Positions 1-5,914 of a stretch of DNA of 13,713 nt are shown one piece after another. The DNA is from Acidobacteriaceae bacterium (GTDB lineage: Bacteria > Acidobacteriota > Terriglobia > Terriglobales > SbA1). The notes beneath the pieces were generated by a model. That model saw only the letters and a program-made list of their open reading frames with translations. It was not told the origin of the DNA and searched no databases. A program made the position numbers and the translations under genes. Within the stretch, counting starts at the first letter, position 1. Every line of letters begins with the position of its first letter. Location: contig PLEA01000598.1 in NCBI GenBank assembly GCA_003136335.1, forward strand, positions 7,012 through 20,724, written 5' to 3'.

Positions 1-126
1 GGAATTTTTCTTATGCGCTCGTTTATGGATGTGGTCGAAATCCGGCCCTCCGGAACGGGCACTGAACTCAAACTCATCAAGCACGTCCACGGGCCATCCG
101 CGGGCGGCAAGGAGGCTTCCCAGTGA
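1..126 (+). CDS. Anti-sigma factor serine kinase (RsbW/SpoIIAB-like), 3' end only
   Basis: Frame 1 is open from the window edge to a TGA at 124-126 and gives 41 residues starting GIFLMRSFMDVVEI. The GxFLMRxxMD stretch followed by a TELKLIKH strand is typical of the C-terminal end of the GHKL-type ATPase fold in RsbW/SpoIIAB anti-sigma kinases (G2 box, then the last beta strand). Proteins of this family bind a sigma factor or an output partner and phosphorylate a STAS antagonist on serine. The stop overlaps the GTG start of the STAS gene (GTGA), so the two are probably translationally coupled, and the pairing supports the call. The N-terminal part with the N box and most of the ATP site is outside the window, so I cannot say whether other domains are fused to it. 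Confidence 0.7.
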   Translation, partial: GIFLMRSFMDVVEIRPSGTGTELKLIKHVHGPSAGGKEASQ

Positions 127-467
127 CCATGAAGGTTAGCAGTCGGCAGGTCGATGGAGTTACGATTGTGGATTGCAGCGGCCGCATCACTCTCGGCGAA
201 GGCAGCGTCATTCTTCGCGATACGGTGCGCGATATCCTGGCCAAAGGTAACAAGAAGATTGTTCTCAACCTGCAGAACGTCAACTACATCGACAGCTCGG
301 GCATCGGTGAACTGGTGAGCGCCTTTACCACCACCAAGAATCAGGGCGGTGAACTCAAGCTCCTGAACCTCACCAAGAAAGTCAATGATCTGCTTCAGAT
401 CACCAAGCTCTACACCGTCTTCGACGTGAAAGACGACGAAGCGTCCGCAGTCAAGTCGTTCAAGTAG
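123..467 (+). CDS. STAS-domain anti-anti-sigma factor (RsbV/SpoIIAA-like)
   Basis: This cytoplasmic protein of 114 residues is a single STAS domain, the usual size for RsbV/SpoIIAA. The hallmark is YIDSSGIGELV (residues 55-65). The serine in D57-S58-S59-G60 is the site phosphorylated by the partner kinase in SpoIIAA. The unphosphorylated form captures the anti-sigma kinase and frees its target, so this gene and the overlapping upstream kinase gene form a partner-switching module. Start: AAGGAGG at 109-115 is 7 nt from the GTG at 123, against 13 nt for the ATG at 129, so I take the GTG. That start overlaps the upstream stop. The target sigma factor or output protein is not in the window. Confidence 0.9.
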   Translation: MTMKVSSRQVDGVTIVDCSGRITLGEGSVILRDTVRDILAKGNKKIVLNLQNVNYIDSSGIGELVSAFTTTKNQGGELKLLNLTKKVNDLLQITKLYTVFDVKDDEASAVKSFK

Positions 468-514
468 ACCCTACACGTTGTCCGTTTTACGACGGATCGT
501 CAGGATATCGATCT

Positions 515-552
515 GGGTGCCCCATTTCTCGCGTCCTCTGCGAGAAGTGGGG
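515..552 (+). repeat. 38-bp palindromic element, copy 1 (intergenic)
   Basis: This is a hairpin with 13-nt arms at 520-532 and 540-552 (one G:T wobble, otherwise fully paired) and a 7-nt loop GTCCTCT, preceded by GGGTG. It lies in the 172-bp gap after the STAS gene. It matches copy 2 at 2055-2092 at all positions except two in the loop. There is no T-run after it, so a simple intrinsic terminator is unlikely, although it could end or stabilise the STAS transcript. Confidence 0.85.
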
Positions 553-627
553 ACTTCGCCCAGTTCCAATCCGGAACAACTCGCGTATTTATTTCGTCGA
601 TCACATACTTTCGTCCCGCATCATTCC

Positions 628-633
628 TAAAAT
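628..633 (+). promoter_or_regulatory. Candidate -10 box, leaderless start of the OB-fold gene
   Basis: TAAAAT lies exactly 6 nt upstream of the ATG at 640, where a -10 box would sit if transcription began at the start codon. There is no good Shine-Dalgarno sequence (only CAAGG directly before the ATG) and no clear -35 box. Sequence-pattern inference only. Confidence 0.4.
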
Positions 634-639
634 CAAGGC

Positions 640-1182
640 ATGTCGCGATACAGTTTAGACTCAATACCCACTCATGTAGGGACAGCGGCCCTCGGACTAA
701 CTTTGTTGCTGGCTGCGCCGTTCCTCTCCGCCTCCGACTGCATCCCCATGCACGAAGCCAGCCAACACGTGGGCGAAACCAAGTGCATCGCGGGCAAAGT
801 CCTCAAGATAAAAGTAGGGAACAAAGGAGTTCACTTCCTCGAGTTCTGTGAGGAGCAGATGGCCTGCCCTTTTACTGTAGTAGTCTTCCCTTCCGGATTG
901 AAAGATGTCGGCGACGTCCGCCGCCTGGCCGGACGCACCATCGAAATCCACGGAGCCGTCAAACTCTACGACGGCCGCCCCGAGATCATCCTGAACCGCG
1001 TTAGCCAGATTACGGGCGGCACTGCCATGATCCCTCCGCTCCCCAAGAACTACGACGTCGAAAATCGCGGCCACTACAGTGCCGGACACCTCCGCCCCAC
1101 CAAGAAACCAGTGAAGGTCAAGGCCACGCCCAATACGACGGCCACGTATGGCAACGACGTCGAAGGCGAGGAACTGCAGTAG
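640..1182 (+). CDS. Exported small OB-fold-like protein, function unknown
   Basis: The 180-residue product has an N-terminal hydrophobic stretch (about 14-30, ALGLTLLLAAPFLSA) that reads as a signal peptide ending near SASD, so it is probably periplasmic or secreted. Residues about 40-125 follow the pattern of bacterial exported OB folds: EASQHVGE, a V-x-G-x-V strand (CIAGKVLKI), an FLEF strand, FTVVVF, LAGRTIEIHG, and YDGRPEIIL near the end. The motif of 'G-x-v...y-x-G-x-PEIIL' is familiar from OB-fold proteins that travel with nucleases, but no nuclease is encoded nearby. Four cysteines (C33, C49, C70, C76) could form disulfides. The tail after about 135 is basic and low in complexity. It stands alone, convergent with the glycosyltransferase gene (7 nt between stops). 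The fold assignment is moderate and the function unknown. Confidence 0.7.
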   Translation: MSRYSLDSIPTHVGTAALGLTLLLAAPFLSASDCIPMHEASQHVGETKCIAGKVLKIKVGNKGVHFLEFCEEQMACPFTVVVFPSGLKDVGDVRRLAGRTIEIHGAVKLYDGRPEIILNRVSQITGGTAMIPPLPKNYDVENRGHYSAGHLRPTKKPVKVKATPNTTATYGNDVEGEELQ

Positions 1183-1189
1183 TCGCTGC

Positions 1190-2398
1190 TCACACCATCC
1201 CCTTGCGCAACTCTTCCAGCGGATACTTCGTCCCCCGCCACTCAATCCCGTCATTCCACAAGGTGAGAATCATCGAGCGCAAAAGCGTATAGATGAACAG
1301 CGCCGTGCTCACCGGATGCAGCAGGAAGTAATATGGCGGCACCGCCGACCGCCACGACATCCCGATGTAAATCAAAAACATCGAACCGAGCGCCACGGCA
1401 TACGGCAGCCGCGCCCACCCATGCACCAGAAAGACGCCGAGAAACGGTCCAAAATTCAGGAATGCCAATCCGAAAACCGAAATCAACGTGCGCCACCATT
1501 GAAACGACAGCACCGCAAAAAAATTCTTGGTCAGGTTATTGACCACGCCCATCGCCCCTTTGGCCCACCGGATCGAAATCAGATCTCCGCCAAACACATT
1601 GCGCTGCGCGAAACCGGCCTGCTTCACAACCTTCCCCAGTTTCATGTCGTCGAGCACTTCCATGCGTAGCTTCTCGTACGTCCCCACCGCCTCATAAACC
1701 CGGCGCCGCACCAGGTTAAACGCCCCCACACCCATGTGATCGTCGGTGCTGGGATCGGCCACTTTCCACGGCCGATGCCCAAACATAAACATCGTCTGGA
1801 AAAAAGCGATCATCATATACTCGCCCGGCCGCTTCATGATCATCCGCGGAAACAGCACCAGATGATCCGCGGGCACAGCCTCTGCATAGGCCAGCGCACG
1901 TCGCAGTGAGTCGGGCTTGAACAGCACGTCCGCATCGGTGAAGAGCAACCAGTCCCCCGTCGCTTGGTTCGCCGCCGTCCACATCGCATGCGTTTTTCCC
2001 AGCCAGCCCGCAGGCAGTTCCCGATGGTGAACCACTCGAACGCTTGGAGAATTCGGGTGCCCCATTTCTCGCGTCTTTTGCGAGAAGTGGGGCCTTGTTG
2101 AGATCCTCTCCATAATCTCGCCCGTCGAATCGGTCGACCGGTCATTCACCGCGATCACTTCATAGTTGTCGTAGTCGAGCGCCAGCAGAGTACTCAGCGC
2201 TTGCTCAATGGTTTCCTCTTCGTTGCGGGCCGGAACAATAATGGACACGCGAGGATTGCCGGCCGGCGAAACCGGATTCCGATCCCATTCCGGACGGGAA
2301 ACATCGGCAACGCTAGGCATGCCAAGCGCAGCATCCACAATGCGGGAAACCCAGGCCAGCGCCAGAATTGTTCCCGCAATCCAATGAAGGCAAAACAT
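1190..2398 (-). CDS. Family 2 glycosyltransferase, HpnB-like, with in-frame repeat insertion
   Basis: This membrane-bound GT-A glycosyltransferase has 402 residues. An N-terminal membrane segment (about 3-22) precedes the catalytic domain that opens with VSIIVPARNEEETIEQAL (51-68). Nucleotide-sugar and metal binding residues visible are N85-D86, the FTDADV box (D155, D157), E247-VLDD as the acceptor/base region, and RWAKG (277-281). Three or four hydrophobic segments follow (about 300-380). The LPAGWLGKTHAM segment is typical of HpnB-type enzymes linked to hopanoid lipids, so a lipid-linked acceptor is plausible but unproved. Residues 103-115 (PHFSQKTREMGHP) are encoded by a 38-bp palindromic repeat and sit in a loop between the second beta strand and the GWLGK region. 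The ATG is 3 nt after the stop of the upstream MFS gene, so both are probably one transcript. Confidence 0.88.
   Translation of the reverse strand: MFCLHWIAGTILALAWVSRIVDAALGMPSVADVSRPEWDRNPVSPAGNPRVSIIVPARNEEETIEQALSTLLALDYDNYEVIAVNDRSTDSTGEIMERISTRPHFSQKTREMGHPNSPSVRVVHHRELPAGWLGKTHAMWTAANQATGDWLLFTDADVLFKPDSLRRALAYAEAVPADHLVLFPRMIMKRPGEYMMIAFFQTMFMFGHRPWKVADPSTDDHMGVGAFNLVRRRVYEAVGTYEKLRMEVLDDMKLGKVVKQAGFAQRNVFGGDLISIRWAKGAMGVVNNLTKNFFAVLSFQWWRTLISVFGLAFLNFGPFLGVFLVHGWARLPYAVALGSMFLIYIGMSWRSAVPPYYFLLHPVSTALFIYTLLRSMILTLWNDGIEWRGTKYPLEELRKGMV
2055..2092 (+). repeat. 38-bp palindromic element, copy 2 (inside the glycosyltransferase gene)
   Basis: Arms at 2060-2072 and 2080-2092 with loop GTCTTTT; 36 of 38 bases equal copy 1 and both differences are in the loop. 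It lies wholly within coding DNA and is read on the minus strand, in frame, as residues 103-115 of the glycosyltransferase. The homologous region of such enzymes, as I remember them, runs directly from the helix after NDRSTDST to the RV(I/V)H strand, so these residues are extra. None of the six frames through the element contains a stop codon. Confidence 0.85.
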
Positions 2399-2401
2399 CC
2401 C

Positions 2402-3640
2402 TTACGTCTTCCCTGCCCCGGCGGACGCGCCGTCAACCGCCACCGACGGCGCAAACTTCATCCCATAAAACAGTATGGCAGACGATATCCCCATCGCGAT
2501 CACCGGCAGAATAAACGCCGTCTGCAGCGATCGCTTGTCGGCCACCCATCCCATCATGGTCGGGGAAGGCACGTCTCCCAAAATATGGATAATGAAAATA
2601 TTGACCGCCAGCGCCGTGGCGCGAATGTGCGCCCCCACAGAATTGATGACGGCCGCGTTGAGGGGCGCGGTATTGAACAGGAGAAAAAATGCAGCCACCG
2701 CAATCGCCGGAATCATTGCTGGCCCTTTCACAAACAACGCCACAATCATCACCGGCATTCCGAGCAACATGCTGGCCGCCGACACTACATAATAGGAACC
2801 CTTCATGCGCGGCAGCAGATAATCCCCCAACCATCCGCCGGCCAGCGCCGCGACAATCCCGTCGACCACAATGATGATGCCGAACGCAAGATTGGCCGAC
2901 TCCAGAGTGTAGCCTCGCTCGCTGTACAGGAACTTTGGAATCCACACCTGAATCCCACCCAGAGAAAACGTCATGGCCGCCATGCCCAGCGTCGAGGTCA
3001 GAAATGCCGGATTGCGCGCCAACCCCAGGATCGTCCCCCGTTCCGGACTTTCTTTCACGGAATCAAACTGCCCACGCTCCGGCTCCTTCAGAAAAAGAAC
3101 CGCCATGGCCAGCAGGAACCCTGGCGCCGCCGCAATGTAAAACGGAAATCGCCACCCAAAATGCGGCGCCAGATATCCACCCAGCAAATATCCGGCCGCC
3201 GAGCCCACCGGAATCGCCAGATAAAATACTCCCAGAATGCGACCGCGCTTTGTCTCCGCGAAAAGGTCCGCGACAAATGTCGGCGCAATTGTGACGAACG
3301 TCGCCTCGCCCACGCCCACCAGCGTGTGCCGGATCAGCAGTTCCGTGTAAGTGTGTGTGACCGCGGTGAGCAGAGTCAGACCGCTCCAGAACAGCGCGCC
3401 CAGCACGATGATGAGCTTCCGCGAGTACCGATCCGCCAGCGGCCCCACAAACGGCGCCGCCACCATGTAGAAACCCAGAAATGCGCTGGTCAGATATCCG
3501 ATCTGAGCGTTGGACAGATGAAATTCATCCTGCACCAGCGGCTGCACCGCAAACAGCACGTTGCGGTCCGCATAATTGAGCAGGTTGAGCGCCGTAAGGA
3601 CGATCAGCGCCGTGCGTGGTTGAAGATCAGTCTGCGCCAC
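2402..3640 (-). CDS. MFS transporter, Spinster-like subfamily
   Basis: This 412-residue inner-membrane transporter has about 12 hydrophobic segments, the normal size for the superfamily. Motif A between TM2 and TM3 is GPLADRYSRK (66-75). The N-terminal LNYADRNVL (20-29) and RHTLVGVGEA (104-113) are typical of the Spinster-related group, whose eukaryotic members export sphingosine-phosphate and lysolipids. Bacterial substrates are mostly unknown. The gene is followed after 3 nt by the HpnB-like glycosyltransferase gene, which invites the guess that the pair handles a lipid or lipid-linked sugar. That is inference. The start is GTG at 3640-3638 with no good ribosome binding site. Alanine-leucine rich sequence resembling the first helix begins only 10 residues later, so the first residues may not be native (see the toxin remnant overlapping the 5' flank). 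Confidence 0.87.
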   Translation of the reverse strand: MAQTDLQPRTALIVLTALNLLNYADRNVLFAVQPLVQDEFHLSNAQIGYLTSAFLGFYMVAAPFVGPLADRYSRKLIIVLGALFWSGLTLLTAVTHTYTELLIRHTLVGVGEATFVTIAPTFVADLFAETKRGRILGVFYLAIPVGSAAGYLLGGYLAPHFGWRFPFYIAAAPGFLLAMAVLFLKEPERGQFDSVKESPERGTILGLARNPAFLTSTLGMAAMTFSLGGIQVWIPKFLYSERGYTLESANLAFGIIIVVDGIVAALAGGWLGDYLLPRMKGSYYVVSAASMLLGMPVMIVALFVKGPAMIPAIAVAAFFLLFNTAPLNAAVINSVGAHIRATALAVNIFIIHILGDVPSPTMMGWVADKRSLQTAFILPVIAMGISSAILFYGMKFAPSVAVDGASAGAGKT

Positions 3641-3650
3641 AGGTCGAGCG

Positions 3651-3659
3651 AATATAGCA
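3651..3659 (-). promoter_or_regulatory. Candidate extended -10 box for the MFS-glycosyltransferase operon
   Basis: On the minus strand TGC-TATATT (3659-3651) ends 10 nt before the GTG start at 3640. It fits an extended -10 (TGN plus TATATT). No convincing -35 box precedes it. If used, the leader would be only a few nucleotides long, consistent with the missing Shine-Dalgarno sequence. Confidence 0.35.
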
Positions 3660-3720
3660 TGCCGTCGAAATCACAGACCATCATCAGGCTGGAAAGATTT
3701 TCAGGAGATTGTTAGTCTGA
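3658..3720 (+). pseudogene. higB: Remnant of a HigB/RelE-type toxin, C-terminal tail
   Basis: Frame 1 from 3658 reads HAVEITDHHQAGK and ends at a TGA at 3718-3720. The HigB/RelE-like host-inhibition toxins usually end in a strand like AYDVEIVDYH, directly upstream of the antitoxin gene, and the match here is right in place relative to the broken antitoxin that follows. A TAG at 3655-3657 closes the frame upstream. In another frame, 3617-3652 reads WLKISLRHRSSEY, which resembles the preceding WRISFRW-type strand, so the toxin remnant may extend into the 5' end of the divergently transcribed MFS gene. The catalytic core is gone. The match is short and rests on memory of the family. Confidence 0.4.
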
Positions 3721-3739
3721 ATTTGTTAGGATCAAAAGG

Positions 3740-3983
3740 ATAGCTCGAAAAGGCGCGCCGCACTGGCGGGTTCACCCTGGCGAAATCCTGCGCGAAGAAT
3801 TCCTCAGGCCACTTGGGATATCCGTTTGCGAATTAGCGAAGCGCCTTCACGTTCCCGCGCCTCGCGCGTCAACGACATCGTACTGGAGCGCCGCGGCATT
3901 AGCGCCGATACCGCAGTCCGACTGTCGCGTTTCTTCGGAACCACCGAGCAGTCTGGCTGAACCTGCAGGGGGCTACGAAGTGA
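3740..3983 (+). pseudogene. higA: HigA-family antitoxin pseudogene with two frameshifts
   Basis: Joining three frames restores a HigA-type Xre antitoxin. Frame 2 gives VHPGEILREEFLRPLGIS then CELAKRLHVPAPR (3770-about 3863). Frame 1 gives RVNDIVLERRGISADTAV then RLSRFFGTTEQS (about 3865-3952). Frame 3 gives WLNLQGATK and a TGA at 3981-3983 (3954 on). This follows the family order: HPGEIL opening, helix-turn-helix, R(I/V)N-(E/D)IV, ITADTALRL-like helix, FW/WLNLQ. Each shift is equivalent to a single-base deletion: one in the CGCGCG run near 3863-3868, one near 3951-3953. No in-frame ATG, GTG or TTG precedes it; ATA at 3740 followed by GCT CGA AAA looks like a lost ATG start. Two shifts plus a lost start and a degraded toxin argue for a decayed gene rather than sequencing error. 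Confidence 0.75.
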
Positions 3984-4065
3984 GCCGCGTGATTGCTGAG
4001 CAAGCCGCAGAGGTTGAGCGTATCCCAGCCGCGAGCTGCGTCCGCATCCCGCTGACACGATGCCT

Positions 4066-4476
4066 TTACCTTGACGTGCGCTCCTTCGGCCTCGGCCACT
4101 TCGCTACAATCGTCGTCGCAATGCCACCCCGCGGGCGAAATTCCCCTTTCACTTCCGCCCACACCGGCTTCGCCCACTTCACGACGTCTTCCAAGACCTG
4201 GTTGACCACGTTCTCCTGAAAAATTCCGAGATTGCGGTAGCACTGCAAATACTCCTTCAGCGATTTCAACTCCAGGCAGCTTTTATCCGGCATGTATCGA
4301 ATCGCCAACACGCCAAAATCGGGCAGCCCGGTCTTCGGACACACCGACGTGAACTCCGGATCGTCCACCACAATCTCGTATCCAGGAAATTGGTTGGGCC
4401 AGGTCTCAATCTCGGGAAACTTCGTGTCTAGGCCGGCAGCGGCGTGCTCCGGCGTATAGCGAGGCGATTTAGCCAT
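4066..4476 (-). CDS. queF: NADPH-dependent preQ0 reductase QueF (7-cyano-7-deazaguanine reductase)
   Basis: This cytoplasmic enzyme of the queuosine tRNA-modification pathway reduces the nitrile of preQ0 to the amine of preQ1 with NADPH. At 136 residues it is a short single-domain (unimodular) QueF. The signature DPEFTSVCPKTGLPDFG carries the nucleophilic cysteine (C46) and the catalytic aspartate (D53). The family-specific motif E-L-K-S-L-K is at 69-74, and E88 in IFQEN matches the substrate-binding glutamate. The open frame extends upstream to 4521, but I choose the ATG at 4476. The peptide from there (MAKSPRYTPEHAAAGL) looks like family N termini, and a -10-like TACAAT lies 6 nt upstream, which would leave the longer form untranscribed. 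No other queuosine genes are near; it stands alone, divergent from the efflux operon. Confidence 0.95.
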   Translation of the reverse strand: MAKSPRYTPEHAAAGLDTKFPEIETWPNQFPGYEIVVDDPEFTSVCPKTGLPDFGVLAIRYMPDKSCLELKSLKEYLQCYRNLGIFQENVVNQVLEDVVKWAKPVWAEVKGEFRPRGGIATTIVAKWPRPKERTSR

Positions 4477-4482
4477 GTCACT

Positions 4483-4488
4483 ATTGTA
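4483..4488 (-). promoter_or_regulatory. Candidate -10 box, leaderless start of queF
   Basis: TACAAT on the minus strand is separated by 6 nt (AGTGAC) from the ATG at 4476. No Shine-Dalgarno sequence is present before that ATG, so a leaderless transcript starting at or near the A of ATG is the simplest reading. No TTGACA-like -35 box is found 16-18 nt further up. Confidence 0.45.
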
Positions 4489-4615
4489 GCGTTTGCGCGC
4501 TGTGGCATTGCCCAGATCCACTCGAAGCTACGATGAAGCCGATAGGATGCGGCCCGCATCCAATGAGATACCGTGCTTGGAGCGTCACCGTATATCTGTC
4601 GCGGCCTCCGGAATG

Positions 4616-4637
4616 GTAAATTACTACTTACAGTAAT
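4616..4637. promoter_or_regulatory. Clustered GTAA/TTAC inverted repeats upstream of the efflux operon (candidate operator)
   Basis: Two odd palindromes, GTAA-A-TTAC (4616-4624) and TTAC-A-GTAA (4628-4636), stand 12 bp apart, and the outer arms ATTACT (4620-4625) and AGTAAT (4632-4637) also form an inverted repeat. It is an AT-rich patch in GC-rich surroundings, 30 nt before the TTG start of the HlyD gene and about 140 nt from queF. Placement suits a repressor site for the HlyD-TPR-TolC operon. Which protein might bind is not evident. Confidence 0.35.
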
Positions 4638-4666
4638 TCCTGCCGCACTGTGAAAGACACGACCGG

Positions 4667-5911
4667 TTGGCATCGACGAACAATTCGAAAACGCCGTCCC
4701 GCCGGCGTTGGATTTGGCCCGCGTTCGCACTGTTGGCGGTCTTGGCGCTGCTGTATTCCTATCTGCACCAGACTCCTTTAAAAGTGCGCGCCGCCAGCGT
4801 GGAGCGGGGTCCGATTCGCAGCCTGGTCTCCACTAACGGCAAGATTGAGCCGATTCAAAACTTCGAAGCGCATGCTCCCATCTCGACCACGGTAAAACGC
4901 CTGCTGGTCAAGGAGGGCGATCACGTGCGCAAGGGCCAACTCATGCTGCAACTCGACGACGCCGACATCCGCACGCAGGCTGCCCGCGCCCAGGCTCAGG
5001 TCAAAACCGCGCAAGCCGACCAATCCGCTCTCCAGAGCGGAGGCACCCAGGAAGAAGTGCTGACCTTAAACTCGCAACTGGTCAAAGCTCGAAGCGCGCG
5101 CGATGCCGCCCAGCACAATCTTGATGCCATGCGCCGCCTGCAGCAGGAAGGCGCCGCGTCTCCCGGCGAAGTTCGCCAAGCCGAAGACACTCTGCAACGC
5201 TCTCAAGCCGATGTCACCTTGGCCGAGCAAAAGCAGAAAGACCGCTATTCCAAACCCGAAACGGCGCGCATCGACGCCCAAGGGGATGAAGCGCAGGCCG
5301 CCTATGATGCCGCCGAAAACGCTTTCCTGAAATCCAGCGTACGCGCCCCGTTCGACGGCATGGTGTATTCCCTTCCCGTCAAGCAAGGAGCCTTCGTCCA
5401 GGCGGGCGAATTGCTATTGCAGGAAGCCGATCTCTCCCGCGTGCTGGTTCGCGCCTTCGTCGACGAGCCGGATGTGGGCCGCCTGCAGGTAGGCCAAAAA
5501 GTCGAAATCATTTGGGACGCAATCCCCGGTCGCACCTGGACCGGCACAGTGAACACGGTGCCCTCGACGGTGAAGCTGCGCGTCTCCAGAAATGTCGGCG
5601 AGGCCACCTGCGTGGTTGACAATCACGATCTGCGCCTGCTGCCCAACGTCAACGTTGGCGTCACCATCGTGGTCGCCGAGCACAGCAATGTCCTCACCCT
5701 GCAGCGCGACGCTCTGCGCATCGATGAGAGCAAGCCTTACGTTTATAAAATCGTTGACCGCCACGTGAAGCGCCAGGCCATTGAGTTTTCCTTGCAGAAT
5801 CTTACCCGCGTCGAGATTACCTCCGGCCTTTCCGAAGGCGACATAGTAGCCTTACCTGCCGAGGAATCCAAACCACTCTTCGATGGTGCTGCCGTCAAGG
5901 TTGTTCTCTAG
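4667..5911 (+). CDS. HlyD/MacA-type periplasmic adaptor (membrane fusion protein)
   Basis: This 414-residue adaptor links an inner-membrane pump to a TolC-type channel. After a basic N terminus there is one membrane anchor (about 15-32, WIWPAFALLAVLALLYSY). The first half of the lipoyl-like domain follows (about 57-105: HAPISTTVKRLLVKEGDHVR). A long alpha-helical hairpin rich in Ala, Gln, Glu and Arg spans about 105-222, and the second lipoyl half begins SSVRAPFDGMVYSLPVKQG. Then come a beta-barrel domain (LVRAFVDEPDVGRLQVGQKV) and a membrane-proximal domain to the end. The layout and VRAPFDG motif are diagnostic of the family; the VDEPDVGRLQVGQ stretch leans to the ABC-associated (MacA-like) side. 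The start is a TTG with only a weak upstream purine run; I see no better one. It is followed after 3 nt by the TPR gene and then the TolC gene. The pump itself is absent. Confidence 0.9.
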   Translation: MASTNNSKTPSRRRWIWPAFALLAVLALLYSYLHQTPLKVRAASVERGPIRSLVSTNGKIEPIQNFEAHAPISTTVKRLLVKEGDHVRKGQLMLQLDDADIRTQAARAQAQVKTAQADQSALQSGGTQEEVLTLNSQLVKARSARDAAQHNLDAMRRLQQEGAASPGEVRQAEDTLQRSQADVTLAEQKQKDRYSKPETARIDAQGDEAQAAYDAAENAFLKSSVRAPFDGMVYSLPVKQGAFVQAGELLLQEADLSRVLVRAFVDEPDVGRLQVGQKVEIIWDAIPGRTWTGTVNTVPSTVKLRVSRNVGEATCVVDNHDLRLLPNVNVGVTIVVAEHSNVLTLQRDALRIDESKPYVYKIVDRHVKRQAIEFSLQNLTRVEITSGLSEGDIVALPAEESKPLFDGAAVKVVL

Positions 5912-5914
5912 GGC

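Noticed and set aside
515..552. Hairpin as an intrinsic terminator of the STAS gene
   Set aside because: No T-run follows the stem on either strand and the same element occurs inside a coding sequence, so a dispersed repeat explains it better.
2201..3715. Long plus-strand open frame of 504 codons opposite the MFS gene
   Set aside because: It is antisense to two strongly recognised genes, its product is extremely rich in Arg, His and Gln with no fold-like pattern, and it arises from the GC-rich codon bias of the minus-strand genes.
3899..4243. Minus-strand open frame of 114 codons overlapping queF and the antitoxin remnant
   Set aside because: It conflicts with queF coding frame and with the recognisable plus-strand antitoxin remnant; no protein family pattern.
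4477..4521. N-terminal extension of QueF to an earlier start
   Set aside because: The 15 extra residues do not look like family sequence, and a -10-like box lies between the two starts, immediately before the ATG at 4476.
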